A stretch of DNA of 64,000 bases from Selenomonas sp. (GTDB lineage: Bacteria > Bacillota_C > Negativicutes > Selenomonadales > Selenomonadaceae): the NCBI RefSeq assembly GCF_024699275.1, contig NZ_JAILPX010000047.1, positions 32,352 to 96,351 of the forward strand, read 5' to 3'. The position numbers and the translations under genes were made by a program. Under the pieces are notes generated by a model, which was given only the letters and a program-made list of their open reading frames with translations, was not told the DNA's origin and did no database searches. How positions within the stretch are numbered: position 1 is the stretch's first letter; every line of letters begins with the position of its first letter. Below, piece after piece: positions 1 to 8,719 of the stretch.

Positions 1-617
1 TAATTCGTGTTGATAACTGCCGCATCCACATCCTCCAGGGTCCGGGGAACCTGCGCTGCCTCCACTTCCTGGAACTTGAAATTATGCGGATTGCCCGCAA
101 CATCCTGCACCGTAGCCTTTTCCTTCACGCCCTCTTTCAGCGTAATCAGACCAGCCTTCTGCAAGAGCAGCAAGGCACGGCCGCCATTGGTGGGATCGTT
201 CGGAATGGCAATAGATGCCCCTTCTTTAAGCTCCTTAAGATCTTTGATCTTCTTGGAGTATACCCCCATGGGCTCAATATGTACGCCAAAGGCATTTTTG
301 AGCTTGACTTCCTTATGTTCTTCCATAAAGTTCAGCAGGTAAGGCTCATGCTGGAAGAAATTGGCATCCAATTCCTTGTCATTAAGCGCCAGGTTGGGCT
401 GAACATAATCGTTGAATTCAACGATTTCCAATTTGATGCCTTCCTTTTCCAGCAAAGGTTTTACCACTTCCAAAATCTCGGCATGAGGAACTGCCGTCGC
501 GCCGACCTTCAGGGTTTTAGCGCCATCATCTTTAGCCCCCTGCTGTTCACCACCGCAGCCTGCAAAAGCCATGGCCGCAATCAACAAGGTACCAATAAGT
601 GCAAAAATTTTTTTCAT
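1..617 (-). CDS. metQ: MetQ, methionine ABC transporter substrate-binding lipoprotein (3' end cut by window)
   Basis: Reading the minus strand from the ATG at 615-617 gives an open frame that runs off the window edge at base 1, so about 205 codons are visible. The N-terminus is a lipoprotein signal (MKKIF, hydrophobic stretch, then AFAGC around residues 16-20), so the mature protein should be lipid-anchored outside the inner membrane. The body has the NlpA/MetQ family pattern, including VGATAVPHAEIL, QPNLALNDKELDANFFQH and IAIPNDPTNGGRALLLL, which form the methionine-binding lobes. A GGAGG site sits 7 bases before the start. It is 26 bp behind metI and belongs to the metN-metI-metQ unit. The family identity is clear; substrate preference (L- versus D-methionine) cannot be read from sequence. 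Confidence 0.93.
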   Translation of the reverse strand, partial: MKKIFALIGTLLIAAMAFAGCGGEQQGAKDDGAKTLKVGATAVPHAEILEVVKPLLEKEGIKLEIVEFNDYVQPNLALNDKELDANFFQHEPYLLNFMEEHKEVKLKNAFGVHIEPMGVYSKKIKDLKELKEGASIAIPNDPTNGGRALLLLQKAGLITLKEGVKEKATVQDVAGNPHNFKFQEVEAAQVPRTLEDVDAAVINTN

Positions 618-643
618 AGGGATACCTCCTTATAAATGAAAAA

Positions 644-1297
644 TTATTTCCTATCCAGGCGTTTTGCCAGCGTGTTACCCACCAACTGAACTGCCTGTAC
701 GAGAACAATCAAAATGACCACTGTGGCAATCATCACTTCCGGACGAAAGCGCTGATACCCATAGCGGATAGCCAAATCCCCTAAGCCGCCGCCACCAATT
801 GCCCCTGCCATGGCCGATTCCCCCACCAGGCTGATTACCACCGTGGTGAGCTGGGCTACAATACTGGGCATGGACTCTGGCAGAAGCACCCGGCTGATAA
901 TCTGCAGCGGCGTTGCCCCCATGGCCAGCGCCGCTTCAATCAAACCGTAAGGGACTTCCTTCAGACTGGTCTCCACCTGCCGCCCAATAAAGGGAATCGA
1001 TGCAATAACCAGCGGCACCATGGCCGCAGTAGTGCCAATGGCGGACCCAACCAGCATACGGGTCAGAGGAATAATCGCAACCATCAGAATGATAAAGGGA
1101 ATCGAACGGACGGCATTAACCACCGTCCCCATAACCTGATTAAGCTTTGTTGATTCCAAAACCTGCCCCTTATCCGTAGCATAGAGCAATACCCCCAGAG
1201 GAATGCCCAACGCCGAAGCGATGGCCATGGAAACCGCCACCATATAGACGGTTTCCCCCAAAGCCTTAGTTAAAAGAGGAATCATGTCGTTTGACAT
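644..1297 (-). CDS. metI: MetI, methionine ABC transporter permease
   Basis: This 217-residue inner-membrane permease has about five hydrophobic segments and the usual coupling-loop region (around ALAMGATPLQIISRVLLPESMP), typical of the MetI/BPD_transp_1 family. It should form the channel through which MetNQ imports methionine. A longer reading from a TTG at 1303 is possible, but the GGAGGT site is only 2 bases from that TTG and 8 bases from the ATG at 1297, so the ATG is preferred. The start overlaps the 3' end of metN by about 30 bp, indicating translational coupling. Confidence 0.95.
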   Translation of the reverse strand: MSNDMIPLLTKALGETVYMVAVSMAIASALGIPLGVLLYATDKGQVLESTKLNQVMGTVVNAVRSIPFIILMVAIIPLTRMLVGSAIGTTAAMVPLVIASIPFIGRQVETSLKEVPYGLIEAALAMGATPLQIISRVLLPESMPSIVAQLTTVVISLVGESAMAGAIGGGGLGDLAIRYGYQRFRPEVMIATVVILIVLVQAVQLVGNTLAKRLDRK

Positions 1298-2327
1298 AGC
1301 CAATCACCTCCTCTTGCAAATCCCGGCTCTTGAGATAGTCCAATGCCGCCTTTATCTGACTATGTTCGCCCCGCATGCCGATAATCATGCGGCCAAAGGG
1401 GGTGTACTTGATATGGTCGAGATTGCCAAACAGCAATGTGGTTTCCACTTCCGGAAAGCGCCGAATCATATCCGCAATCACCGGGTCGTCTGCGGACTCA
1501 CCAATAAAGGTCAAGCGCAATAAAAGATAAGCATCTTCCGCAGGCTCCTGACTGATATTCCCGCCACGGAAAGCCGCAGGCAAATCATTGGAAAGAAGGA
1601 CGCTGATAAACTCCTTAGTGATTGGCTGCCGGGGATTGGTAAACACCTCCAGCACTGTTCCCTGTTCCGCGATAACCCCTTTATCGATTACCGCAACCTT
1701 ATCACAGATATCCTTAATCACCTGCATTTCGTGGGTGATGACCACCACCGTCAGCTGCAGCTTCTTATTAATATCCCGAATAAGTTCCAAAATCGCCTTG
1801 GTGGTTTGCGGGTCAAGGGCACTGGTGGCCTCATCACAGAGCAGCACCTTAGGCTCACTGGCCAAGGCTCTGGCAATGCCCACGCGCTGTTTCTGTCCTC
1901 CGGAAAGTTGGGACGGGTACTGGCCAGCCTTCTGTTCCAATCCCACCAATTTCAGTAACGGCTCTACTTTTTCCTTGATTTCGCTGGCAGATTTGCCCGC
2001 CAGCTTTAAGGGAAAGGCAATATTGTCATAGACGGTGGCCGATGACAACAGATTAAAATGTTGGAAAATCATGCCAATGTCCTTGCGTGCCTTCCGCAAT
2101 TCACTTTCATTAAGCGCCGTCATATCCTGACCGTCAACGATTACCCGGCCGCTTGTGGGGCGCTCCAACATATTGATACAACGTACAAGGGTGGACTTTC
2201 CTGCTCCGGACAGGCCAATAATGCCATAAATCTCACCCTTGGCTATTTCCAGATCAATGCCCTTCAACGCCGGTACCGGCCCTGCCGGACTGGCATAAGT
2301 TTTCTTTACTTTAGAAAACTTTATCAT
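1266..2327 (-). CDS. metN: MetN, methionine ABC transporter ATPase
   Basis: This is an ABC ATPase with Walker A (GLSGAGKST), signature (LSGGQKQR) and Walker B (VLLCDEATSALDP) motifs. The C-terminal roughly 100 residues form the NIL/ACT-like regulatory domain seen in MetN, which binds methionine and mediates trans-inhibition in known members. Two in-frame ATGs (2333 and 2327) lie behind an AGGAG site; the second gives 9-base spacing and is preferred (353 residues). It lies about 27 bp after the NSS-family transporter gene, so both probably share a transcript. No SAM riboswitch or other leader fits in that short gap. Confidence 0.95.
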   Translation of the reverse strand: MIKFSKVKKTYASPAGPVPALKGIDLEIAKGEIYGIIGLSGAGKSTLVRCINMLERPTSGRVIVDGQDMTALNESELRKARKDIGMIFQHFNLLSSATVYDNIAFPLKLAGKSASEIKEKVEPLLKLVGLEQKAGQYPSQLSGGQKQRVGIARALASEPKVLLCDEATSALDPQTTKAILELIRDINKKLQLTVVVITHEMQVIKDICDKVAVIDKGVIAEQGTVLEVFTNPRQPITKEFISVLLSNDLPAAFRGGNISQEPAEDAYLLLRLTFIGESADDPVIADMIRRFPEVETTLLFGNLDHIKYTPFGRMIIGMRGEHSQIKAALDYLKSRDLQEEVIGYVKRHDSSFN

Positions 2328-2356
2328 AGGCATGCACTCCTATCTTACTGCATAAA

Positions 2357-3730
2357 TTATTTACTAAAGAACAGGGCATAATACCCATTAACGAAGATGA
2401 CCAATACAATCAAGGGCAGTATATAGGTCGCATAGAAGCGAATCCACTGGGGAAAAGCTGCCCCTCGGCCCGTATCCGCTTCCTTGATGAAGTTATCCCA
2501 GCCCCAGCCATACCGACTGGTACAAAAGGCCATATACACCAGACTGCCCAGGGGCAGGATATTATTGGACACCAGGAAATCCTCTAGGTCCAATATTCCT
2601 GACCCTCTGCCCAAGGGCTGAATCCAGCTCCATTCATTAAAGCCCAGCACGCAGGGCAGGGAAAGCAGGATGACCACAGGAATCCCCCAGAAGATAATCC
2701 TATGCCGGTCAACATGCAACAGGTCAAAAAAGCAGACCACGAGATTCTCAAACACGGCAATCACCGTCGACATGGCAGCAAAGGTCATAAAGAGGAAAAA
2801 CAACGTTCCCCAAAGCCGCCCCAATGGCATGGCATTGAATACATTGGGCAGAGTTACAAACAAGAGGTTTGGACCGCTGGAAGGACTCACGCCGTAACTG
2901 AAACAAGCAGGGAAAATAATCAACCCCGCCATGATGGCCACAAAGGTATCCAGCAGAATAATCCAGACCGCCTCGCCGGTCAGGCGCTTACTCTTGCCAA
3001 TGTACGAACCAAACACGGCCAAGGACCCCATGCCAATGGACAGGGTAAAGAACGCCTGCCCCATAGCGGCAAAGATAACTTCCTTTAAGCCATGCTCCAT
3101 CAATCGATCAAAATCCGGATAAAGATAATACTTCAAGCCCTCATCTGCACCGGGAAGCAACACGGAATTGATTCCCAGAATAACCATGAGCACCAGCAGG
3201 CAGGTCATCATAAACTTTGTGATGCGTTCAACACCTGCCTCAACCCCCAGATAGCAAACGCCGCCACAGAGGATAACCATCGCCATCATGTAACCGCCCA
3301 TGGTCACCGGATCCTGCAACAAACCGCCAAAGACAGCACCAATGCCTGCGGCATCCAAACCTTCAAAGGCCCCAGTCGCCGTCTTATAGAGATAATACAA
3401 CATCCAACCAGCCACCGTGGTATAGAACATCATCAGAATCATATTCCCGCCAATGGCCGTGTATTTATGCCAATGCCACTTGGTTCCCTTTGGCTCCAAC
3501 ACATCAAAGGACATAGCCGCACTGCGGACACTGGCCCGGCCCACGGCAAACTCAGCCACCATGATGGGCAACCCCAGGATTGCCAAAAATAGCAGGTAAA
3601 TCAACACGAAGGAGGCACCACCATACTGGCCGGTAATATAGGGGAATCGCCACACATTACCTAAACCGATGGCACATCCCGCTGACACCAGAATAAACCC
3701 CAAGCGGGTGGAAAATCCATTTCTTTCCAA
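2357..3730 (-). CDS. Sodium:neurotransmitter symporter (NSS/SNF) family transporter, possibly for methionine
   Basis: A 457-residue polytopic membrane protein with about 11-12 hydrophobic segments. TM1 carries the NSS hallmark GLGNVWRFP (residues 22-30), which in known members lines the Na+ and substrate sites. The start is TTG at 3730, behind AGAAGG with 10-base spacing; the ATG closer to the SD is followed at once by a stop. Bacterial NSS proteins import amino acids with Na+. Position directly upstream of metN-metI-metQ suggests methionine (compare MetP of Corynebacterium), but this is inference. Another amino acid such as tryptophan, tyrosine or leucine remains possible. Confidence 0.88.
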   Translation of the reverse strand: MERNGFSTRLGFILVSAGCAIGLGNVWRFPYITGQYGGASFVLIYLLFLAILGLPIMVAEFAVGRASVRSAAMSFDVLEPKGTKWHWHKYTAIGGNMILMMFYTTVAGWMLYYLYKTATGAFEGLDAAGIGAVFGGLLQDPVTMGGYMMAMVILCGGVCYLGVEAGVERITKFMMTCLLVLMVILGINSVLLPGADEGLKYYLYPDFDRLMEHGLKEVIFAAMGQAFFTLSIGMGSLAVFGSYIGKSKRLTGEAVWIILLDTFVAIMAGLIIFPACFSYGVSPSSGPNLLFVTLPNVFNAMPLGRLWGTLFFLFMTFAAMSTVIAVFENLVVCFFDLLHVDRHRIIFWGIPVVILLSLPCVLGFNEWSWIQPLGRGSGILDLEDFLVSNNILPLGSLVYMAFCTSRYGWGWDNFIKEADTGRGAAFPQWIRFYATYILPLIVLVIFVNGYYALFFSK

Positions 3731-3807
3731 TCTACATACACCTTCTCTCTGGAACCATCCAGCAATAACTTGTACATCTGCGGCAAATATTCCTGCCAGT
3801 TCCTCCT

Positions 3808-3875
3808 AAAAAAATTTGCTCTATGCGAATAATGATAGATAATCACCCATCTATATTACCGCAAAGAGCAAATTT
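3808..3875 (-). terminator. Long stem-loop with U-tract behind serS
   Basis: Arms 3812-3822 and 3865-3875 are an 11-bp perfect inverted repeat (AAATTTGCTCT / AGAGCAAATTT), and further inner bases also pair. On the minus strand the stem is followed by a run of seven T (3814-3808), the pattern of an intrinsic terminator for serS. The upstream arm overlaps the promoter spacer of the NSS/met operon, so the element may do double duty. Confidence 0.7.
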
Positions 3876-3881
3876 TGTCCA
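3853..3881 (-). promoter_or_regulatory. Predicted promoter of the NSS-metNIQ operon
   Basis: On the minus strand a -35 TGGACA (3881-3876) and a -10 TAATAT (3858-3853) are separated by 17 bp. Transcription would begin near 3846, giving a leader of about 115 nt before the TTG start of the NSS gene. The promoter lies inside the arms of the serS terminator. Confidence 0.55.
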
Positions 3882-3925
3882 GCAGTGCGCGACACTTTGT
3901 TACAAACTGCTTGTATATTTGTAAT

Positions 3926-5197
3926 TTACTTGATTACTTCTACACCGCCCATATAGGGAATCAAGGCCTTGGGCACGATGACCGAACCATCTTCCTGCTG
4001 ATAGTTTTCCAGGATAGCCGCTACGGTACGACCAACAGCCAAGCCCGAACCATTCAGCGTATGCACAAATTCCGGCTTGGACTTGCTGTCACGGCGGAAT
4101 TTGATATTGGCACGACGAGCCTGATAGTCAAGGCAGTTCGAACAGGAAGAAATCTCCCGATACTTTCCTTGGGCCGGGAACCAAACCTCAATATCATAGG
4201 TCTTGGCAGACGTGAAACTCATATCGCCAGTGCAAAGCTGTACCACATGATACGGCAGTTCCAAAATACGGAGCACATCTTCAGCGGCATCCACCATGGA
4301 TTCCAATTCATCCCAGCTGGTTTCCGGCTTAACGAATTTTATCAGCTCGACTTTATTGAACTGATGCTGACGGATAAGACCGCGGGTATCCCGGCCGGCA
4401 CTGCCAGCCTCAGCACGGAAGCAGGCGGTATAAGCACTGTAATACTCCGGCAATTTATCGCCATCGAGGATTTCATCACGATGGTAGTTCGTGGTCGGCA
4501 CTTCGGCAGTCGGCACCAGATAATAATCCATGCCTTCAAGCTTGAACATATCCTCGGCAAACTTCGGCAGCTGGCCCGTGCCCGTCATGCTGTCCTTATT
4601 GGCAATGTAGGGAGCCAGCATTTCCGTATAGCCATGTTTCGTGGCATGAAGGTCCATCATAAAGTTGATGCAGGCACGTTCCAAACGGGCCCCCAGCCCC
4701 TTGTAGAACATGAAACGGGCACCGGTAACTTTAGCAGCGCGGTCCGCATCGAGAATATCCAAATCCGTACCAATATCCCAGTGCGCCTTCGGCTCGAAGG
4801 AGAACGCTGTCGGCGTACCCCATTTGCGTACTTCTGGATTCTCCGTATCGTCCTTGCCGATGGGCACATCTGCCTTCGGCATATTCGGAATGTGCAGCAG
4901 GATATCCCGCAATTTCTCTTCTACTTCCTTAAGCTGGGCATCCAAGCCAGAGATTTTCTCCCCCACGGCCCGCATCTCCGCAATCTTGTCATCAGCATTT
5001 TCCTTGTTTTTCTTCATCTGACTGATGACCTTCGATACTTCATTGCGCTCTGCCTTTAAGGTCTCCGTTTGCTGCAACAGGCTGCGGCGCTCCTGCTCCA
5101 AAGCTGTAAAATCATCCAGCTTCAGCGGATTATGCCGATTAGCCAGCATCTGCTTTACTTCATCAAGATGCTCCCGAACAAATTTAATATCTAACAA
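3926..5197 (-). CDS. serS: Seryl-tRNA synthetase
   Basis: A class II aminoacyl-tRNA synthetase of 423 residues, close to the usual length. The first roughly 100 residues are the charged antiparallel coiled coil that binds the long variable arm of tRNA-Ser. Motif 2 is seen as [15 protein letters not shown] followed by RQHQF, and motif 3 as GSGLAVGRT near the C-terminus. The start is taken as TTG at 5197 (MLDIKFVRE, the normal N-terminus of SerRS) with a GGAG site 10 bases upstream; the longer frame from 5242 adds 15 unfamiliar residues. There is not enough upstream space for a T-box leader. Confidence 0.96.
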   Translation of the reverse strand: MLDIKFVREHLDEVKQMLANRHNPLKLDDFTALEQERRSLLQQTETLKAERNEVSKVISQMKKNKENADDKIAEMRAVGEKISGLDAQLKEVEEKLRDILLHIPNMPKADVPIGKDDTENPEVRKWGTPTAFSFEPKAHWDIGTDLDILDADRAAKVTGARFMFYKGLGARLERACINFMMDLHATKHGYTEMLAPYIANKDSMTGTGQLPKFAEDMFKLEGMDYYLVPTAEVPTTNYHRDEILDGDKLPEYYSAYTACFRAEAGSAGRDTRGLIRQHQFNKVELIKFVKPETSWDELESMVDAAEDVLRILELPYHVVQLCTGDMSFTSAKTYDIEVWFPAQGKYREISSCSNCLDYQARRANIKFRRDSKSKPEFVHTLNGSGLAVGRTVAAILENYQQEDGSVIVPKALIPYMGGVEVIK

Positions 5198-5252
5198 AAT
5201 TCTCACTCTCCATATCTCATACCCCCAAGAGGGAAAAATCACCTAAGACAGT

Positions 5253-5258
5253 ATTATA
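5253..5258 (-). promoter_or_regulatory. serS: Probable -10 element of serS
   Basis: A consensus TATAAT on the minus strand lies 55 bp before the serS start. The -35 region at the expected distance is poor, so this is supported mainly by the -10 hexamer and its position between two genes. Confidence 0.4.
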
Positions 5259-5299
5259 CCGCAGTTGTCCTAAAATTACCACACACGCCGGCACTTCAG

Positions 5300-6073
5300 C
5301 TAGAATTTTCCTCCGCCACCGCCATGACTGCTGTCACTGGAGGAAGTCGAACTGCCACTATCCCTATCCTTCGCCTTTTTATGACGGGTAACCGTGGTAT
5401 AAAGGAAACGATCCTGCCGCTGCTGGATATCCACGCTGTCATGCTGCAGATATGCATCAGCCTCCCGGGCAGGCACAACATTACTCATCCCACAGATGAG
5501 ATAATAGGCAAAGCCAGCGCCTCCCACAGCAGCCACCGCCAGGGCAATAACTGCAGCCAGCCAATCAAATTCCTCTGCAGGATCATAGGGCTCCCCGACG
5601 GCTTCGTAATAATCCAGATAATCGTCTATACCATCTACAAAAGCATTAAAACTGGCATCATAATCCCCATCGGATAAATCCGACAAAAAATAATTCTGCA
5701 ACCCCTTTATCCCCGTTCCATCGGGAATCCTAATCCGCATATTATTATCGGTGGAAATATACCAATCCCGGCTTCCCATCACCACCAGCAGGACAATGCT
5801 GCCATTTACACTGCCTGCATAATTCTTGTCCAGAATATCATTGGCAAATTTGCCAGCAACCTTACCGTCAGGCAGATTCTGCAACGTACAGATTCCAATT
5901 TTCACGTTGTATTTCGCTTCCACCTGCTGAATCTTTGTGGTCAGCGCCTGCCGCTGACTATCCGACAGGAGCCGGGCCTGATCCGCTACAGGTGCTGATG
6001 CCATCACCACTGGCTGGACAGCCATCAGGAGCAGGAGACAGACACCTTGAAAAATGATTAGGATTCTTTTCAT
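5300..6073 (-). CDS. TPM-domain membrane protein (YdjH-like)
   Basis: A 257-residue protein with an N-terminal signal segment (MKRILIIF onward), a TPM-fold domain over roughly residues 30-165 (includes YNVKIGICTLQNL and GSIVLLVVMGSRDWYISTDNNMRI), one transmembrane segment around residues 178-200, and a Ser-rich tail ending in GGGGGKF. Such Gly/Ser tails are common in TPM_phosphatase/YgcG-family proteins. The start at 6073 has a GGAGGTG site at good spacing; 17 upstream residues in the same frame have none. It is the last gene of a three-gene unit with a zinc-ribbon protein and an SPFH protein, the same trio as B. subtilis ydjG-ydjH-ydjI. A membrane-integrity role is inference. Confidence 0.85.
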   Translation of the reverse strand: MKRILIIFQGVCLLLLMAVQPVVMASAPVADQARLLSDSQRQALTTKIQQVEAKYNVKIGICTLQNLPDGKVAGKFANDILDKNYAGSVNGSIVLLVVMGSRDWYISTDNNMRIRIPDGTGIKGLQNYFLSDLSDGDYDASFNAFVDGIDDYLDYYEAVGEPYDPAEEFDWLAAVIALAVAAVGGAGFAYYLICGMSNVVPAREADAYLQHDSVDIQQRQDRFLYTTVTRHKKAKDRDSGSSTSSSDSSHGGGGGKF

Positions 6074-6086
6074 TGCCGCCACCTCC

Positions 6087-7193
6087 TTAATCCGCAAACA
6101 GCCATTTAACTGCGTAGTAAACAAGGGGCAGGATTATGGCAAAGGCCAGCAGCCCATAAGCTATAGCCTTTTTCTTGTCGTAGGGAAGGCTGCCCACAAT
6201 CTTTCCCGACTGGCCATTCATCATAAAGGTGTAGGGCTTATCCTGATAACGGGTGGTAACAATCCATACAGGAGCCATACAATACGCTACCGCACCAGTC
6301 TGCTTCTTTATATCAGACTTCGTACAGGACACATGATCATAACCTTGCACCGTATCTTCCAACACAGCCACGGCACTTTGCTGAACCCGCTTGTCAGCCC
6401 GGGGTACAGAAGCCTCTGCATCCACATCGTATTTATCCGCCAAAAATCCCGTCATATAGGCATTGGAAAAGGGTACCATCTCATGGTAATCGAATGGCTC
6501 GATACTCTCCATATAGGAGTCATCCATCTTCTTGCTGCCATCCACAGGAATCTTGGCAAAGGCCATACTGCCTGAGCGCAAACATTCATAATGACGGGTC
6601 TCCGTGACTTCCTCATCACTGGTTTCATAAACGTGGACCTTCTCTGCCCGAAAATGGGCATAAACATCCACCTCAGAATCGAATAACCAAAAGGGCACAT
6701 AGATGGCCTGAATGGCCTCAATCCTGTTCTGGGTTTTGAAGAGACTCGGCAGCAGCCACTTGTCCTTACAAAATTCCTTCAATGCCGCCTTAGCTTCCTC
6801 TTTGTTTTTCTTAAAGGGAATGATATAATCCGGCTTCAGCATCCCCTCAAATCGGTTGGGCAGCATTACCGCATGACCACAGTAACAGCATTCCGTAGCC
6901 ATAGTATTGCCATCAGCCACGATTTCTGCACCACAGGACTCACAAACAAAGGACTTGAAAGCCGCCGCCTCTTCTGCGGACCATTCGCCGCCAGCCACGG
7001 CCGTATCCCATTTCTCATCTTCTTTATCAGCGGCCTTTGCCGCCATCGCTTCTTTCGCCTGAAACAGCTCCTCAATGGCCGCTGCCTCCAGTTCTGTGCC
7101 ACAGTATTCACAAGTTATCTTTTGCGTACCGGGCTTGAAATCCAGTGGCGCACTGCAATTTGGGCATTTATAAGCTACAGAATTACTGGCCAT
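6087..7193 (-). CDS. Zinc-ribbon protein with C-terminal membrane anchor (YdjG-like)
   Basis: This 368-residue protein begins with a TFIIB-type zinc ribbon (C10, C13, C28, C31) and has a second CxxC...CxxC pair around residues 83-103 (CESCG and CCYCG). The middle is a globular region, and the C-terminal 25 residues form a hydrophobic anchor preceded by KKK. The ATG at 7193 has GGAGGTGG upstream. It sits 13 bp before the TPM gene and 33 bp after the SPFH gene. B. subtilis YdjG has the same layout and acts with YdjH and YdjI at the membrane; the assignment here rests on layout and gene order. Confidence 0.82.
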   Translation of the reverse strand: MASNSVAYKCPNCSAPLDFKPGTQKITCEYCGTELEAAAIEELFQAKEAMAAKAADKEDEKWDTAVAGGEWSAEEAAAFKSFVCESCGAEIVADGNTMATECCYCGHAVMLPNRFEGMLKPDYIIPFKKNKEEAKAALKEFCKDKWLLPSLFKTQNRIEAIQAIYVPFWLFDSEVDVYAHFRAEKVHVYETSDEEVTETRHYECLRSGSMAFAKIPVDGSKKMDDSYMESIEPFDYHEMVPFSNAYMTGFLADKYDVDAEASVPRADKRVQQSAVAVLEDTVQGYDHVSCTKSDIKKQTGAVAYCMAPVWIVTTRYQDKPYTFMMNGQSGKIVGSLPYDKKKAIAYGLLAFAIILPLVYYAVKWLFAD

Positions 7194-7226
7194 ATCGCCA
7201 CCTCCTTTTTCGCTTCTATGGCTGTT

Positions 7227-8516
7227 TTAGGGACGAGGACTGCCACACTCCGCACAGAACTTGCCACTGTTCTTCGCACCACATTTACAGGTCCAATCGC
7301 CTGCAGGTCTGGGTTTGCCACATTCCGCACAGAATTTGCCGGTATTTTTTGTACCACATACGCAAATCCAGCCATCATCCGGTTTTGGCTGACCGCATTC
7401 GGAACAGAACTTCCCCGTATTGCCACTGTGTCCACAACTGCAGGACCAGCCATCCGTATTCATTTGCCGGGCACCTTGCTGCGCTTGGGCCCCCTTTTGC
7501 GCCTGGCCCTGGGCCATCAAATCCCCTATATTGACACCATTGGCCTGACCAGCCATGTTCATGCCCATAAAGCCAATAGCGGCACCACCATCATTATTCG
7601 CCGCATCCCGCAGGGCATCGGCCTGGGCGGCTCCGTACATGCCCGCCATCAAAGACGGATCACGCCCCAAGACCGCAGCCTCCTGCATCTTTTGCAGTTT
7701 TTCCAGCACTGCCTGACTTTCATCGGTAAGGCTTACGCTGGCCACCGCTACAGATACTACCTCAATGCCGCGCAAATTGCCCCATTTCTGACTCAGACTC
7801 TCATTCAACGCAGCGGCAATATCCGCAGAATGCGCTTCCAGCTCATCATAGCCTACCCGCATGGCCGAAATCTTGGCCATAGCAGGTTTCAAAGCCATCA
7901 TGAGTTCAGATTTCAACTGACTGTCAATTTCCTCCCGATTAAAGGTGTCACTGACATTACTGGCGATATTGGTATAAAACAGTATGGGATTGGTGATGCG
8001 ATAACTATACTCACCAAAACAGCGAATCTGTATCGTCTGTTCATAGTTCAGCGTATCATCCCGTACCTTGAAGGCAATGGGCGATGGCGTGCCAAACTTA
8101 TTGCCGTAAATTTCCTTGGTATTGACGTAATACACCCGCTGGTCCCGGCCCGTATCGCCACCAAAGCTGAAGCGCCGTCCAATTTCTGCAAAAACCTTGG
8201 GAATGGTCTGAGACAGGTCTCCCGCAAACAGGGAGGGTTCCGTCTCCTTATCATAGGTATATTCCCCAGGTTCAGCACAGATATCCACTACCTCACCATT
8301 CTCCACAATAATCAGGCACTGTCCATTATTTACGGCTACCCGGGACCCCTGAGATATGATATTATCATCGCCCTTATTGGAACTACCGCTGCCCGTCCTG
8401 CGGTGCCCCTTAGCCATCAGCACATCAGCAGACAGACTATCACAATAGATATATTCCTTCCACTGGTCGCCCAGGACACCGCCAACAGCGCCCATACCTG
8501 CTTGTAAAAGCCCCAT
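7227..8516 (-). CDS. SPFH/band-7 protein with three C-terminal zinc ribbons (YdjI-like)
   Basis: A 429-residue protein. The N-terminal roughly 280 residues resemble the SPFH subfamily sometimes labelled virion core protein (for example QTIQIRCFGEYSYRITNPILFY and a later AVASVSLTDESQAVLEKLQKMQ). A Gly/Ala/Gln-rich stretch follows, then three tandem zinc ribbons of about 22 residues, each with CxCG...FCxECG. The ATG at 8516 is preferred over one nine codons upstream because AGGAGGG lies 7 bases before it. It is first in the trio with the YdjG- and YdjH-like genes. No pspA is visible nearby, unlike B. subtilis. Confidence 0.85.
   Translation of the reverse strand: MGLLQAGMGAVGGVLGDQWKEYIYCDSLSADVLMAKGHRRTGSGSSNKGDDNIISQGSRVAVNNGQCLIIVENGEVVDICAEPGEYTYDKETEPSLFAGDLSQTIPKVFAEIGRRFSFGGDTGRDQRVYYVNTKEIYGNKFGTPSPIAFKVRDDTLNYEQTIQIRCFGEYSYRITNPILFYTNIASNVSDTFNREEIDSQLKSELMMALKPAMAKISAMRVGYDELEAHSADIAAALNESLSQKWGNLRGIEVVSVAVASVSLTDESQAVLEKLQKMQEAAVLGRDPSLMAGMYGAAQADALRDAANNDGGAAIGFMGMNMAGQANGVNIGDLMAQGQAQKGAQAQQGARQMNTDGWSCSCGHSGNTGKFCSECGQPKPDDGWICVCGTKNTGKFCAECGKPRPAGDWTCKCGAKNSGKFCAECGSPRP
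7230..7448 (-). repeat. Triple tandem zinc-ribbon repeat inside the SPFH gene
   Basis: The last 73 codons encode three near-identical ribbons (pattern W-x-C-x-CG ... GKFC-x-ECG-x-P), spaced 25-26 residues apart. The two last copies share the run GKFCAECG exactly. This points to internal duplication within the gene. Confidence 0.9.
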
Positions 8517-8593
8517 GATTATCCCTCCTGTAATCAATAACACGGATTCTCTATAAACATTATTTTTTCGCGGTTCATTTGCAGAATTCCCCC

Positions 8594-8622
8594 TTGCAAA
8601 GATAAAACAAAAATGCTATACT
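8594..8622 (+). promoter_or_regulatory. Promoter of tRNA-Gly
   Basis: TTGCAA (8594-8599) and TATACT (8617-8622) are separated by exactly 17 bp, ending 12 bp before the tRNA 5' end. This is a near-consensus sigma-70 type promoter. Confidence 0.8.
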
Positions 8623-8634
8623 AAATAAGTCCTT

Positions 8635-8708
8635 GCGGGCATAGTTCATCGGTAGAATGAAAGCTTCCCAAGCTTTAGAGGTGGGTTCGACTCCCATTGC
8701 CCGCTCCA
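8635..8708 (+). tRNA. tRNA-Gly (anticodon CCC)
   Basis: A complete cloverleaf is visible. The acceptor stem GCGGGCA (8635-8641) pairs with TGCCCGC (8698-8704), followed by discriminator T and an encoded CCA (8706-8708). The anticodon stem AAAGC/GCTTT encloses the loop TTCCCAA, giving anticodon CCC, which reads GGG glycine codons. The T arm contains GGTTCGACTCC. It stands alone on the plus strand between two minus-strand operons, with its own promoter and terminator. Confidence 0.96.
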
Positions 8709-8719
8709 TAAGATATTTC

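Noticed and set aside
2328..2356. Possible SAM riboswitch in front of metN.
   Set aside because: The gap to the upstream gene is too short for any SAM riboswitch, and the leader before the NSS gene does not show SAM-I or SAM-II conserved blocks.
3661..3846. A 61-codon frame on the minus strand before and over the NSS start, possibly a leader peptide.
   Set aside because: Its own start has no SD at good spacing, it overlaps the transporter in another frame, and it contains no run of regulatory codons.
3875..5059. A 394-codon plus-strand frame opposite serS.
   Set aside because: It lies wholly over a well-conserved seryl-tRNA synthetase, has no good RBS and resembles no protein.
5198..5299. 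Possible T-box leader upstream of serS.
   Set aside because: The gap is only about 100 bp; there is no T-box consensus and no specifier stem or antiterminator.
6873..8507. A 544-codon plus-strand open frame opposite the SPFH and zinc-ribbon genes.
   Set aside because: It is the antisense shadow of two genes with clear families, RBS and operon structure; its translation is rich in Arg, Ile, Thr and His without a recognisable domain.
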